Assembly (NCBI RefSeq): GCF_009455635.1
Contig: NZ_QPER01000001.1
Location: forward strand, 930,001-994,000
Direction: 5' to 3'
From: Paraburkholderia agricolaris
GTDB taxonomy: Bacteria; Pseudomonadota; Gammaproteobacteria; Burkholderiales; Burkholderiaceae
Length of the DNA stretch: 64,000 nt
Below are positions 30,129-39,388 of the stretch, one piece after another. The position numbers were made by a program, and so were the translations under genes. The notes beneath the pieces are model-generated. The model was given only the letters and a program-made list of their open reading frames with translations. It was not told where the DNA came from and did no database searches. How positions within the stretch are numbered: position 1 is the stretch's first letter; the number at the start of each line of letters is the position of its first letter.

Positions 30129-30202
30129 GGAGTGGGTAAGAACACTCCTTCAGCTGTCATGCAGATGACTGGCTCCCGCGGTCCTCAGCCGCGGGTTTTT
30201 TG
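30129..30202 (+). ncRNA. Candidate structured RNA with three hairpins ending in a terminator
   Basis: Three hairpins lie in order: GGAGTG-N8-CACTCC (30129-30148), GTCAT-GCAG-ATGAC (30156-30169) and CCCGCGG-N7-CCGCGGG (30175-30195), the last followed by TTTTTT. They occupy the space between comEA and cysM. This could be a comEA 3' UTR or a small RNA. No good promoter was found just upstream. Confidence 0.4.
30175..30202 (+). terminator. Intrinsic terminator before cysM
   Basis: CCCGCGG-TCCTCAG-CCGCGGG followed by TTTTTTG. It ends the comEA-side transcript. Confidence 0.9.
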
Positions 30203-30334
30203 CGTTCGGGCGGGGGCTCGCTCGCAACGCCTGCATCCATACGCTCAGAAGGGCCGCGCGGCGACCGTGCGAATGGTGGTTTAGAATCGATAGATTAGAG
30301 ACCCCGCGCATCTATCGAGAGCACCAGAACCGAT

Positions 30335-31237
30335 ATGGCTTACAAAACGATTGAAGACACGATCGGCAATACGCCGCTCGTGCAACTCGTCCGGCTGACT
30401 GACGACGAGATCCGCAGCCGCAATAACGTGATCCTTGCAAAGCTCGAGGGCAACAACCCCGCGGGGTCGGTGAAGGACCGTCCGGCGCTGTCGATGATCA
30501 AGAAGGCGGAAGCGCGTGGGCGCATCAAGCCGGGCGACACGCTGATCGAATCGACCAGCGGCAACACCGGCATCGCATTGGCCATGGCGGCGGCAATCCG
30601 CGGCTACAAGATGGTGCTGATCATGCCGGAAGATCTGTCGGTGGAGCGCCGTCAGAGCATGGCTGCTTATGGCGCGCAGATCGTACTGACGCCGGTCACG
30701 GGCGGCATGGAATACGCGCGCGATCTGGCCGAACAGATGCAGCGCGAAGGCAAGGGCATCATCCTCGACCAGTTCGCGAACCCGGACAATCCGGCCGCGC
30801 ATGTCGAAGGCACGGGTCCGGAAATCTGGCGCGATACCGAAGGGCGAATTACGCACTTCGTCTCGTCGATGGGCACGACCGGCACGATCATGGGCGTGTC
30901 CACCTACCTGAAGGAACAGAATCCGGCGATCGAGATCATCGGCGCACAGCCTGAAGAGGGTTCGCGCATTCCGGGCATCCGCAAATGGCCGGAAGCCTAT
31001 TTGCCGAAGATTTTCGATCGTAGCCGCGTGGACCGCGTCGAGAATGTGAGTCAGGCCGCAGCCGAAGCGATGGCGCGGCGCATGGCTTCGGTCGAAGGGA
31101 TCTTCGCCGGCATCTCGTCGGGCGGGGCCTGTGAGGTGGCGCTGCGCATCGCGCGCCAGGTCGAGAACGCGACGATCGTGTTTATCGTCTGCGATCGGGG
31201 CGACCGGTATCTGTCGACGGGTGTGTTCCCGGCTTGA
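30335..31237 (+). CDS. cysM: Cysteine synthase B
   Basis: The 300-residue PLP enzyme makes cysteine from O-acetylserine and sulphide or thiosulphate. IGNTPLVQLVRL is the N-terminal motif, the PLP lysine lies in GNNPAGSVKDRPAL, and TSGNTGIALA holds the phosphate/substrate loop. Arg in place of the CysK-type residues after ERRQSM favours the CysM subclass. It has its own transcription unit, with terminators on both sides. Confidence 0.97.
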   Translation: MAYKTIEDTIGNTPLVQLVRLTDDEIRSRNNVILAKLEGNNPAGSVKDRPALSMIKKAEARGRIKPGDTLIESTSGNTGIALAMAAAIRGYKMVLIMPEDLSVERRQSMAAYGAQIVLTPVTGGMEYARDLAEQMQREGKGIILDQFANPDNPAAHVEGTGPEIWRDTEGRITHFVSSMGTTGTIMGVSTYLKEQNPAIEIIGAQPEEGSRIPGIRKWPEAYLPKIFDRSRVDRVENVSQAAAEAMARRMASVEGIFAGISSGGACEVALRIARQVENATIVFIVCDRGDRYLSTGVFPA

Positions 31238-31279
31238 TTGCGCCTGGGCGCATTCAGCGATCCTCGAACTGAGATGGCC

Positions 31280-31317
31280 AAAAAAAAGCGCCGGTTTAAC
31301 CGGCGCTTTTTTTGTGT
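31280..31317. terminator. Bidirectional terminator between cysM and mltB
   Basis: A-tract, GCGCCGG-TTTAA-CCGGCGC and T-tract serve both converging genes. Confidence 0.92.
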
Positions 31318-31383
31318 CGCTTGCTATCTGTTTGTAATGTGGACCGGACCTGACGGGCCAGTGACTGGCAAGCGTCGCTCAGC

Positions 31384-32616
31384 TTACTGCGAAGCCGCGC
31401 CAGGCGCCGCCGCATTACCGCTGCTGGCGTTGTTCGCAGCGTCGCTCGCTTCCATCTGCGCCTTGACTCGCTGACCCAGTTGATAAACCGCGAGTGCGTA
31501 AAAGAAACTGCGGTTATAGCGTGTCAGCACGTAGAAGTTCTTCAGGCCCAGCATGTACTCGGTGCCACGCCCCGGCGACGGCAGATCCACCACGGTCACC
31601 GGCGTGCCGGCTTCCGCCGCGACATCGACGCCTGGCTCGTTCAGCAGCAATCCGGCACGCAGCAACTGGTCCAGCGGCCAATGCGGCTCTGGCTTGCCGT
31701 CGGCGGCCGCTTGCGCCACACCCAGGCTGCCGGCATCCGAGCCAATCTTCCACACGACCGGCCGGCCGTTTTCCCAGCCGTTCTGGCGCAGATAATTCGC
31801 CACGCTGCCGATCGCATCCGCCTGGCTCGTGCGCAGGTCGATCTGTTTGTTGCCGTCGTAGTTCACCGCGTATTCCACGATGCTGCTCGGCAGGAACTGC
31901 GGAATCCCGATTGCGCCGGTATAGGAACCGAGCACGGTGGTCGGATCGATTTGCGAATCGCGCGTCCACACCAGGTAGTCTTCGAGATTCTTGCGGAAGG
32001 TCGCCTGGCGATCCGCGCGATTGGCGGTATTCGGATAGTCGAACGTGAGCGTGGTCAGAGCATCGAGCACACGGAAGTTGCCCATGAAGCGCCCGTAGAT
32101 CGTCTCCACGCCAATGATGCCGACGATCACTTCCGGCGGCACGCCGAACTCTTCATAGGCGCGCTGCAGCGTGGCCTGGTTGGCGCGCCAGAAGCGCACG
32201 CCGGCGTTGATGCGTACCGGGTCGAGAAAGCGCGACTGATACACGCGCCAGTTCTTGATCGACGGCGAGGGCGACGGCGTGACGAGTTTGACCGCCGTGG
32301 CCGAATAGCTCACGCGCGCGAAAAGGGCGTGCAGGCCGGCTTCGTCGAAGTCATAGCGCGCTGCCATGTCGCTGATGAACGCGTCCACATTGGCGTTGTT
32401 CGCGTAGCGCTGCGGAATAATCTCTTCTTCGAAGGTTTGCCCTTGCGGCACGGCCGGTTGCGGCTGGCTTTGCGCCACCAGCAGCGGTTTCTTCGTAACG
32501 CTTTGCGCGATCGCCGGACTGGTTGCCATGAACATGCACGATGCGATAGACAGTGCGGCGGCCGCGGTCTTCGTGCGTAGCCGGTTTCGTGCGGACAGAG
32601 CAAGCTTGACGGTCAT
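31384..32616 (-). CDS. mltB: Membrane-bound lytic murein transglycosylase B
   Basis: The 410-residue SLT-type (family 3) transglycosylase cleaves peptidoglycan to 1,6-anhydro products. The catalytic Glu lies in GVETIYGRFMGNFRVLDALTTL, and SYTGAIGIPQFLPSSI is the second conserved block. The N-terminus is a signal peptide (TKTAAAALSIASCMFMATSPAIA). No lipobox cysteine is at the cleavage site, so it may be soluble in the periplasm. ATG 32616 is chosen over 32775 because the extra residues upstream look non-coding. Confidence 0.93.
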   Translation of the reverse strand: MTVKLALSARNRLRTKTAAAALSIASCMFMATSPAIAQSVTKKPLLVAQSQPQPAVPQGQTFEEEIIPQRYANNANVDAFISDMAARYDFDEAGLHALFARVSYSATAVKLVTPSPSPSIKNWRVYQSRFLDPVRINAGVRFWRANQATLQRAYEEFGVPPEVIVGIIGVETIYGRFMGNFRVLDALTTLTFDYPNTANRADRQATFRKNLEDYLVWTRDSQIDPTTVLGSYTGAIGIPQFLPSSIVEYAVNYDGNKQIDLRTSQADAIGSVANYLRQNGWENGRPVVWKIGSDAGSLGVAQAAADGKPEPHWPLDQLLRAGLLLNEPGVDVAAEAGTPVTVVDLPSPGRGTEYMLGLKNFYVLTRYNRSFFYALAVYQLGQRVKAQMEASDAANNASSGNAAAPGAASQ

Positions 32617-32816
32617 AGTGAGCTGAGGGCGCAGTGCAAAAGAGACAGGGGAAAACGGATCGGGGCAGTATACCCGACGCCTCCCGCAAAACTGTGCCCA
32701 GCGCGTCACAGTCGCATCGTGTGGTAACTTGGCAAATGTTGGTGCGCCTGGTGTGCGCGCCCTGGACGGAGACACGCCGCGCGCGCTTTGAGAGCGCCGC
32801 GCCGCATACGAGAATC

Positions 32817-33740
32817 ATGGCAACAGGCTTTTATTCCCACGCCGATTGTTTGCTGCACGATATGGGGCAGTGGCATCCCGAATGCCCGGCCCGGCTGCAG
32901 GCAATCGAAGACCAATTGATCGCGAGCCGCATCGACTCGCTGATCGAACGCGAATCGCCGCCGCTCGCCGACGATGCCGCGCTGTTGCGCGTGCATACGC
33001 AAGCCCACGTCGACTACATCCGCAGCCGTTCGCCTGCGCAGGGGCTCGCGGAAATCGATCCCGACACGTCGATGAACCCGCACACCTTGCAGGCCGCGTT
33101 GCGCGCAGCGGGTGCCGCGGTGGCCGCGACCGACGCCGTTATCGAAGGCCGCTTCGATAACGCGTTCTGCAGCGTGCGCCCGCCTGGCCACCATGCGGAG
33201 CCGGCACGCGCAATGGGCTTCTGCTTTTTCAACAACGTGGCGATCGCCGCGCGTCATGCGCTCGAAGTGCACGGCATGCAGCGCGTGGCGATCATCGACT
33301 TCGACGTCCATCACGGTAACGGTACCGAAGCGGCCTTTGCGGGCGATTCGCGCGTTCTGATGTGCAGCATCTTCCAGCATCCGTTCTATCCGTTCACCGG
33401 CGCCGACAACCAGGCGCCCAACATGTGCAACGTGCCGATGCCGGCGCGCTCGAAAGGCATGGCGGTGCGCGAGGCGGTCGACATGCTGTGGCTGCCTCGC
33501 CTGCAAGAATTCAAGCCGGAAATGATCTTCATCTCGGCGGGCTTCGACGCGCATCGCGAAGACGATCTGGGCAACATGGGGCTGGTCGAAGACGACTACG
33601 CATGGATCACCGACCAGGTGCGCGAGATCGCAAAGCGCTATGCGGGTGGGCGGATCGTCAGTTGTCTCGAAGGCGGGTACAACCTGTCGGCGCTCGGGCG
33701 CAGCGTGGTCGCGCACGTGCGCGCGCTGGCCGGAATCTGA
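32817..33740 (+). CDS. Histone deacetylase family protein (AcuC/polyamine-deacetylase fold)
   Basis: The 307-residue class II-type zinc amidohydrolase has PPGHHAEPARAMGFCFFNN (the catalytic HH pair), DFDVHHGNGTE and SAGFDAHREDD (zinc ligands Asp/His and Asp), and LEGGYN. The substrate is unknown; bacterial members act on acetylated polyamines, small amines or proteins. The frame is open upstream to 32634, but ATG 32817 is the family N-terminus. It is followed 63 bp later by the hydratase. Confidence 0.93.
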   Translation: MATGFYSHADCLLHDMGQWHPECPARLQAIEDQLIASRIDSLIERESPPLADDAALLRVHTQAHVDYIRSRSPAQGLAEIDPDTSMNPHTLQAALRAAGAAVAATDAVIEGRFDNAFCSVRPPGHHAEPARAMGFCFFNNVAIAARHALEVHGMQRVAIIDFDVHHGNGTEAAFAGDSRVLMCSIFQHPFYPFTGADNQAPNMCNVPMPARSKGMAVREAVDMLWLPRLQEFKPEMIFISAGFDAHREDDLGNMGLVEDDYAWITDQVREIAKRYAGGRIVSCLEGGYNLSALGRSVVAHVRALAGI

Positions 33741-33803
33741 GCTTCCACGCGGCAAGCGTTAGTCGAGTGCCGCGAACCGTACGAGTTCAACGAGGGGCAA
33801 GCC

Positions 33804-34607
33804 ATGAATGCCGAAGTGCGCAGCGCTTCTTCACTGGTCGAAATCGAACACGACGCGTACGGCGTGCCAGGCGTTGTCCGTTTGACGATGAACCGGCCTG
33901 ATGCCTTCAACGCGCTCTCCGAAGCATTGCTCGACGCGTTGCAGTCGGCGCTGACGGCGTTGGCGCAGTCCAATGCGCGGGTGGTGGTGATCGCCGGCGC
34001 CGGCCGCGCCTTTTGCGCCGGACACGATCTGAAGGAAATGCGCGCGGCGCCGTCGCTGGCCTACTACCAGGCCTTGTTCGCACGCTGCACGAAACTGATG
34101 TTGACGATCCAGCGCCTGCCGCAACCGGTGATCGCGAGGGTGCACGGCATTGCCACGGCGGCCGGATGTCAGCTGGTCGCGATGTGCGATCTGGCCGTTT
34201 CCGCCGATACCGCGCGTTTTGCCGTCTCAGGCGTCAACCTGGGGCTCTTTTGTGCGACGCCTGCAGTGCCGCTGTCGCGCAATCTGTCGCGTAAGGCGGC
34301 GCTCGAAATGCTGCTCACCGGCGATTTCATCGACGCCGTGCAGGCGCGACAGCAAGGCCTCGTGAACCGCGTCGCGCCGGCCGATGCGCTCGATGCGGAG
34401 GTCGCGCGACTCGCGAAGAGCATCTGCGCGAAACCTGTCGAGGCGGTGAGCGCCGGAAAGGGCCTGTTCTATCGCCAGCTCGAAATGGGCATCGAAGCGG
34501 CGTATCAGCTGGCTGGACAGACCATGGCCTGCAACATGATGGACGACTCCGCGCTCGAGGGCGTGCAGGCCTTCATCGATAAACGGCCGCCGGACTGGAA
34601 GCGTTAG
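33804..34607 (+). CDS. Enoyl-CoA hydratase/isomerase family protein (ECHDC3-like)
   Basis: The 267-residue crotonase-fold protein has the oxyanion loop AGAGRAFCAGHDLKEMRA and HGIATAAGCQLVAMCDLAVS. The segment GVNLGLFCATPAVPLSRNLSRKAALEML is characteristic of the ECHDC3 branch. In that branch the usual catalytic glutamates are not both present, so hydratase activity is not certain. GAGGGG precedes the ATG. The upstream deacetylase is probably cotranscribed. Confidence 0.9.
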   Translation: MNAEVRSASSLVEIEHDAYGVPGVVRLTMNRPDAFNALSEALLDALQSALTALAQSNARVVVIAGAGRAFCAGHDLKEMRAAPSLAYYQALFARCTKLMLTIQRLPQPVIARVHGIATAAGCQLVAMCDLAVSADTARFAVSGVNLGLFCATPAVPLSRNLSRKAALEMLLTGDFIDAVQARQQGLVNRVAPADALDAEVARLAKSICAKPVEAVSAGKGLFYRQLEMGIEAAYQLAGQTMACNMMDDSALEGVQAFIDKRPPDWKR

Positions 34608-34685
34608 CCGGGCCGTTGCTGGCCGCTGGCCGGGTTCGGTGCCGTTGCTGTAGGCAAACCCGAACATCTACAAGCCGGCCATTGC

Positions 34686-35588
34686 TCAGGCTCTGTGCAG
34701 CCGCTTCTCCATCCAGTCGATCAACGCGCCGATCACCCGATCCCGGTCGAGATCGTTCATTGTCTCGTGATAGCTGCCTTCGTGCATCGTGAGCGTTTTG
34801 TCCGGCGAACCGGCGTGCGCGCCGAAATCGCGGCTGCCTTCGGGTTCAGTGAGTTTGTCGGCGGTGCCGTGATACACCAGCAGCGGGACGCGTAGTGCGG
34901 CCCGGCCGCGTTCGATGCGCGCCATCGCCAGCAACAACTCCGCGCCCGTACGCGCGGGAATCGCGCCGTGATGAACCAGCGGATCGTTGCGATTGGCGTT
35001 CACCACGGGCTCAAGCCGCGAGAGCAAGGCCGCGTCGATTTTCATCGCCGGGAAGGTCGGCCAGATGCCGCTAATCACCTGGCTCACCTTGAGCATCCAG
35101 CGCGGCACGTCACGACCCGGTGCGAGCGCGGGGCTCGACAGGATCAGGCCACTGAGCCGGCGCCCGCTCGCCTCGAGCCGTTCGATCGCGTATAGCGCCG
35201 CGACCGCGCCGCCCATGCTGTGCCCCATCAGGAACAGCGGGGCGCAACTGGTGGCCGCTTCATCGAGCAAGGCCTGGGCGTCGAGCAGATAGTCGTCGAA
35301 ACGGTTCACCCATACGCGTTTGCCCGGCGCATGCCCATGTCCGCGCAAATCGATGGCGACGAGTTCAACGCCGGCCGAATTCAGCCGGTCCGCCAGCGCC
35401 GCGTAACGCCCTGCGTGCTCCGCCAGTCCATGTACCAGCGCGACCGTGCCGCGCAAGGGCGTTGTCGCGGGCCAGCGATACAGAGGCAGTTCGATGCCGT
35501 CGCTCGTCGTGACGGTCGAACGCTGCGCAGCGCCGCCTTTCGGGGCGCCCGCAATGGGACGCGCATTGCCGGGTCGGGTTGTGTCCAT
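34686..35588 (-). CDS. Alpha/beta hydrolase, monoacylglycerol-lipase-like
   Basis: The 300-residue serine hydrolase has the nucleophile elbow GHSMGG (about 122-127) and HGLAEHAGRYAALADRL, typical of monoacylglycerol lipases. The acid lies in YHGTADKLTEPEGS and the catalytic histidine in HEGSYHETMND. It has no signal peptide, so it is cytoplasmic. The natural ester is unknown. It is transcribed away from metN. Confidence 0.92.
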   Translation of the reverse strand: MDTTRPGNARPIAGAPKGGAAQRSTVTTSDGIELPLYRWPATTPLRGTVALVHGLAEHAGRYAALADRLNSAGVELVAIDLRGHGHAPGKRVWVNRFDDYLLDAQALLDEAATSCAPLFLMGHSMGGAVAALYAIERLEASGRRLSGLILSSPALAPGRDVPRWMLKVSQVISGIWPTFPAMKIDAALLSRLEPVVNANRNDPLVHHGAIPARTGAELLLAMARIERGRAALRVPLLVYHGTADKLTEPEGSRDFGAHAGSPDKTLTMHEGSYHETMNDLDRDRVIGALIDWMEKRLHRA

Positions 35589-35721
35589 GGCTGCCCTTTA
35601 TCCTGAATGTGTCCTGATTTCGAATCGCCCGATCATAGTCGCAGCGGGCGCGCGCACGCGAGCGTCTCACGCCGGGCACGCCTCTAATGCTTTATGGTTA
35701 TGAAAAGATCGTAATTGATTA

Positions 35722-35751
35722 TTAAAGGGAATGACGGCGCTGCGGTAGAAT
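35722..35751 (+). promoter_or_regulatory. Possible metNIQ promoter
   Basis: TTAAAG (35722-35727), an 18-bp spacer and TAGAAT (35746-35751). Transcription would start near 35758, giving a leader of about 80 nt that contains the hairpin at 35777-35829. Confidence 0.4.
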
Positions 35752-35776
35752 CGCGGGTTCAAATCCCAATAAAAGC

Positions 35777-35836
35777 AACGGCGGCCGCTTGTCGGGAGCG
35801 CACAACGCTCGTTGGCAAACTCCGCCGTTTTGTTTT
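35777..35836 (+). promoter_or_regulatory. Terminator-like leader hairpin just before metN
   Basis: AACGGCGG (35777-35784) pairs with CCGCCGTT (35822-35829) around an inner GAGCG-CACAA-CGCTC hairpin (35796-35810). It is followed by TTGTTTT and then, three bases later, the metN ATG. No Shine-Dalgarno precedes metN. Possible transcription attenuator or translation switch of a methionine uptake operon; it does not match the SAM riboswitch patterns I know. Confidence 0.5.
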
Positions 35837-35838
35837 CC

Positions 35839-36873
35839 ATGATCGAAATACGCAATATCTCTCAGCGGTTTGCCGGGCCCCGGGGCTGGGTCGAGGCGTT
35901 GCATAACGTCAATCTGTCGATTCCGGCGGGTGAGGTGTTCGGCATCATCGGCCGCAGCGGCGCGGGCAAGAGTACGCTCGTGCGTACCATCAACCTGCTG
36001 ACGCGCCCGAGTGAAGGCAACATCGTTGTCAACGGCCGCGATCTGACGACGCTGCCCGCCGCGCAATTGCGCGAAGCACGTCGCGAGATCGGCATGATTT
36101 TTCAGCACTTCAACCTGCTGTCGTCGCGCACGGTGTACGAGAACGTGGCGTTGCCGCTCGAACTCGCCGGCATGAAGCGCGACGAGATCGAGGCGAACGT
36201 GTTGCCGCTGCTCGAACTGGTCGGCCTGTCGGCGCAGAAGGACCGTTATCCGGCGCAGATCAGCGGTGGGCAGAAGCAGCGTGTCGGCATTGCACGCGCG
36301 CTCGCGAGCAAGCCGAAGGTGCTGCTTTCCGACGAAGCGACCTCGGCGCTCGACCCCGAAACCACACGCGCGATCCTCGAACTGCTCAAGCGCATCAATC
36401 GTGAACTGAACCTGACGATCGTGCTGATCACGCACCAGATGGACGTGATCAAGCAGGTCTGCGACCGCGTCGCGGTGCTGGACGCAGGCCGTGTGGTCGA
36501 GGAGGGAAAGGTCATCGACGTGTTCCTGCAACCGCATCATGAAGTCACGCGCGCGCTGATCGGCGACGTGATCGCGCAGGAACTGCCGCCCGCAATGAAG
36601 GCGCGCGTGGCTGAACGCCTCAAGACCGGTAGCGGCCATTTGCTGCGCCTCGCATTCACCGGCTCGGGCGTCGATCAACCGATTCTGTCGGAAACGATTC
36701 GCCGCTACGAACTCGACTTCAACATTCTGCACGGCCAGATCGACGAGATTCAGGGGCAGGCGTTCGGCTCGCTCGCGGTGCTGGCGGGCGGTGAACCGGC
36801 GAAGGTGGCGCAGGCGCTGACGTATCTGCGCGAACAGGGTGTGGTGGTGGAGGAGCTGTCGTATGTTGAGTGA
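35839..36873 (+). CDS. metN: Methionine ABC transporter ATP-binding protein MetN
   Basis: The 344-residue ATPase has Walker [10 protein letters not shown] (about 37-45), signature [14 protein letters not shown], Walker [14 protein letters not shown] and a C-terminal NIL domain (from about 260) that in E. coli binds methionine to inhibit transport. ATG 35839 is the family start. A TTG at 35812 would add nine residues. Neither start has a clear ribosome binding site. Confidence 0.96.
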   Translation: MIEIRNISQRFAGPRGWVEALHNVNLSIPAGEVFGIIGRSGAGKSTLVRTINLLTRPSEGNIVVNGRDLTTLPAAQLREARREIGMIFQHFNLLSSRTVYENVALPLELAGMKRDEIEANVLPLLELVGLSAQKDRYPAQISGGQKQRVGIARALASKPKVLLSDEATSALDPETTRAILELLKRINRELNLTIVLITHQMDVIKQVCDRVAVLDAGRVVEEGKVIDVFLQPHHEVTRALIGDVIAQELPPAMKARVAERLKTGSGHLLRLAFTGSGVDQPILSETIRRYELDFNILHGQIDEIQGQAFGSLAVLAGGEPAKVAQALTYLREQGVVVEELSYVE

Positions 36874-37516
36874 AATGTTCGATATGTTCGTCCAGTCGTT
36901 CTGGGAAACGCTCGTGATGGTGGGCATTTCCGGACTGGTCGGCGCGGCGGTCGGCCTGCCGCTCGGCGTGCTGCTGTATTTGACGGACCGTCAGGGCGTG
37001 CTGCAGAACATCGCCGTGAATCGTGTGATGGGGGTGATCGTCAACGCGGTGCGTTCCACGCCGTTCATCATTTTGCTGGTCGCCGTGATTCCCTTCACGC
37101 GCCTCGTGGTGGGCTCGTCGATCGGCACGGCTGCGGCCGTGGTGCCGCTGACTATTGCCGCGGCGCCGTTTATCGCGCGTCTGGTCGAGACGGCGTTGCG
37201 CGAAGTCGATCGCGGTCTGATTGAAGCCGCGCAGGCAATGGGCGCGACCACCAGCCAGATCGTTTTCAAAGTGCTGTTGCCGGAGTCGCTGCCGGGTGTG
37301 GTCGCCGGATTGACGATTACGTTCGTGTCGCTGGTCGGCTATTCGGCGATGGCCGGTGCGATCGGTGGCGGCGGGCTCGGGGATCTGGGCATTCGTTACG
37401 GGTATCAGCGGTTTTTACCGGAAGTGATGGTGACGGTCGTGGTGATCCTGATCGTCTTCGTGCAACTGGTGCAGTCGTTCGGGGATTGGCTCGTGCGTCG
37501 TTTGAGCCATAAATAA
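36863..37516 (+). CDS. metI: Methionine ABC transporter permease MetI
   Basis: The 217-residue permease has five to six membrane helices and the EAA loop [25 protein letters not shown] that docks onto MetN. GGAGGAG inside the end of metN serves as ribosome binding site, and the start overlaps metN by 11 bp. The frame is open to 36839, but the upstream residues are shadow coding. Confidence 0.96.
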   Translation: MLSEMFDMFVQSFWETLVMVGISGLVGAAVGLPLGVLLYLTDRQGVLQNIAVNRVMGVIVNAVRSTPFIILLVAVIPFTRLVVGSSIGTAAAVVPLTIAAAPFIARLVETALREVDRGLIEAAQAMGATTSQIVFKVLLPESLPGVVAGLTITFVSLVGYSAMAGAIGGGGLGDLGIRYGYQRFLPEVMVTVVVILIVFVQLVQSFGDWLVRRLSHK

Positions 37517-37563
37517 ACAAGGGTCATCGGAACCCGCCAAGCAGAATCGAGAAAAGGTCCATC

Positions 37564-38364
37564 ATGCAACGTCGTTTCATTCTCAAGCTGGCCGCCACGC
37601 TCGGCGCCGCGTCGCTGTTCGCTGCCGCCACGGTGGCTCACGCTGACGACACGATCAAGGTCGGCGTCACCGGCGGCCCGCACGCGCAGATCATGGAAGT
37701 CGTGAAGACGGTCGCGGCAAAGAACGGTCTGAACATCAAGATCGTCGAATTCTCCGACTACGTGCAGCCGAACGCGGCGCTTGCCGGCGGCGATCTGGAT
37801 GCGAACAGCTACCAGCATGACCCGTACTTGCAGGCACAGGTGAAGGATCGCGGCTACAAGCTGATCCGCATCGCCGACACGGTCACGTACCCGATGGGCC
37901 TCTACTCGAAGAAGGTGAAGACGCTGGCCGAATTGCAGCCGGGCGCGAAGATCGCCGTGCCGAACGATCCGACCAATGGCGGCCGGGCACTCCTGTTGCT
38001 GCAAAAACAAGGTCTGCTGAAGCTGCGCGCGGATGCGGGTCTGAAGGCAACGCCGCTCGATATCGTCGACAACCCGAAGAAGCTGAAGATCGTCGAACTG
38101 GACGCCGCGCAAATCCCGCGTTCGCTGAACGACGTGGACGCCGCCGCGATCAATACGAACTTTGCGATGGAAGCGGGCCTGAAGCCCAAGCAGGACGCCA
38201 TCGCAATTGAAGACCCGAAGGGTCCGTACGTGAACATCATCGCAATCCGCGAAGCGGACAGGAACAAGCCGTGGGTTGCGAAGCTGGTCGCGGCGTATCA
38301 TTCGCCGGAAGTGAAGCAGTTCGTCGAAAGCAAGTTCGGCGGGTCGGTGATCACGGCCTGGTGA
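37564..38364 (+). CDS. metQ: Methionine-binding protein MetQ (NlpA family)
   Basis: The 266-residue solute-binding protein has VGVTGGPHAQIMEVVK and the DLDANSYQHDPYLQ segment that contacts methionine. The signal peptide ends AATVAHA|DD and has no cysteine at +1, so this copy should be a soluble periplasmic protein, unlike lipoprotein MetQ of E. coli. It is 47 bp after metI and ends in a terminator. Confidence 0.95.
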   Translation: MQRRFILKLAATLGAASLFAAATVAHADDTIKVGVTGGPHAQIMEVVKTVAAKNGLNIKIVEFSDYVQPNAALAGGDLDANSYQHDPYLQAQVKDRGYKLIRIADTVTYPMGLYSKKVKTLAELQPGAKIAVPNDPTNGGRALLLLQKQGLLKLRADAGLKATPLDIVDNPKKLKIVELDAAQIPRSLNDVDAAAINTNFAMEAGLKPKQDAIAIEDPKGPYVNIIAIREADRNKPWVAKLVAAYHSPEVKQFVESKFGGSVITAW

Positions 38365-38447
38365 TTTGACGGCCGGTTGTTCGGCCGTTTTCCAACTGTT
38401 GGCATGGCAAGACACGGCGGCAATGCAAAATTAGAGTCGTAAGTCTT

Positions 38448-38474
38448 AACCCGGGGTTGTCGCCCGGGTTTTTT
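38448..38474 (+). terminator. Intrinsic terminator after metQ
   Basis: AACCCGGG-GTTGTCG-CCCGGGTT then TTTT. Confidence 0.88.
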
Positions 38475-38487
38475 CGAGATTAAAATA

Positions 38488-38499
38488 GAACGATCGTTC
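38488..38499. promoter_or_regulatory. Palindromic operator candidate upstream of etfBA
   Basis: GAACGATCGTTC is a perfect 12-bp palindrome in an A/T-rich setting, typical of a TetR-type operator. It lies about 90 bp upstream of the -10 of etfB and just after the metQ terminator. Confidence 0.5.
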
Positions 38500-38579
38500 G
38501 ATATTGCCGTCACGCCGCTGAGGAGCGATATCCTCCTGCTAGAGCGCCCGCGACACGGCTGCTGCGAAAGGGCAGTCGT

Positions 38580-38585
38580 TATAAT
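38580..38585 (+). promoter_or_regulatory. -10 element of the etfB promoter
   Basis: A perfect TATAAT lies 41 bp before the etfB ATG. No good -35 is seen 16-18 bp upstream, so an activator may be needed. An inverted repeat GAGGA-GCGATA-TCCTC lies at 38519-38534. Confidence 0.5.
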
Positions 38586-38625
38586 GTTCGTTGGGTTGAC
38601 GTATTCGTAACTTTGGAGCGTGTGC

Positions 38626-39375
38626 ATGAAAATCCTGGTGCCAGTGAAGAGAGTGGTCGATTACAACGTGAAAGTCCGGGTGAAATCGGACGGCACGGGC
38701 GTCGACATCGCGAACGTGAAGATGTCGATGAATCCGTTCGACGAAATTGCGGTTGAAGAAGCCGTGCGTCTGCGCGAAGCGGGCGTGGCGACCGAAGTGA
38801 TTGCCGTGTCGGCGGGTGTGGCGCAAGCGCAGGAAACGCTGCGCACGGCGCTCGCGATCGGCGCGGACCGCGCGATCCTGATCGAGTCGAATGAAGAATT
38901 GCAGCCGCTGGCCGTGGCCAAGCTGCTCAAGGCGCTGGTCGACAAGGAACAGCCGCAACTGGTGATCCTCGGCAAGCAGGCGATCGACGACGATTCGAAC
39001 CAGACCGGCCAGATGCTGGCTGCGCTGGCGAATTTGCCGCAAGCCACGTTCGCCTCGAAGGTGGTCGTGGCCGACGGTAAGGCGACGGTGTCGCGCGAAG
39101 TGGACGGCGGCGCGGAAACGCTGTCGCTGAGCCTGCCGGCCGTGATCACGACCGACCTGCGCCTGAACGAGCCGCGCTACGTGACGCTGCCGAACATCAT
39201 GAAGGCGAAGAAGAAGCCGCTGGAAGTCATCAAACCGGAAGACCTCGGCGTTGATGTGACGCCGCGCCTGAAGATGCTGAAAGTCGTTGAGCCGCCGAAG
39301 CGTTCCGCCGGTGTGAAGGTGCCGGATGTGAAGACGCTGGTCGAGAAGCTGAAGACCGAAGCCAAGGTGCTGTGA
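38626..39375 (+). CDS. etfB: Electron transfer flavoprotein beta subunit
   Basis: The 249-residue beta subunit binds AMP and forms a heterodimer with EtfA, accepting electrons from acyl-CoA dehydrogenases. [20 protein letters not shown] is the N-terminus, and [26 protein letters not shown] is the ETF-beta signature region. An upstream GTG adds only two residues. It lies 13 bp before etfA. Confidence 0.98.
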   Translation: MKILVPVKRVVDYNVKVRVKSDGTGVDIANVKMSMNPFDEIAVEEAVRLREAGVATEVIAVSAGVAQAQETLRTALAIGADRAILIESNEELQPLAVAKLLKALVDKEQPQLVILGKQAIDDDSNQTGQMLAALANLPQATFASKVVVADGKATVSREVDGGAETLSLSLPAVITTDLRLNEPRYVTLPNIMKAKKKPLEVIKPEDLGVDVTPRLKMLKVVEPPKRSAGVKVPDVKTLVEKLKTEAKVL

Positions 39376-39388
39376 GGAGACGGACGAA

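Noticed and set aside
35752..35768. tRNA-like T-arm text (GCGGGTTCAAATCCC) upstream of metN
   Set aside because: No acceptor, D or anticodon stems can be built around it; it belongs to the metN leader.
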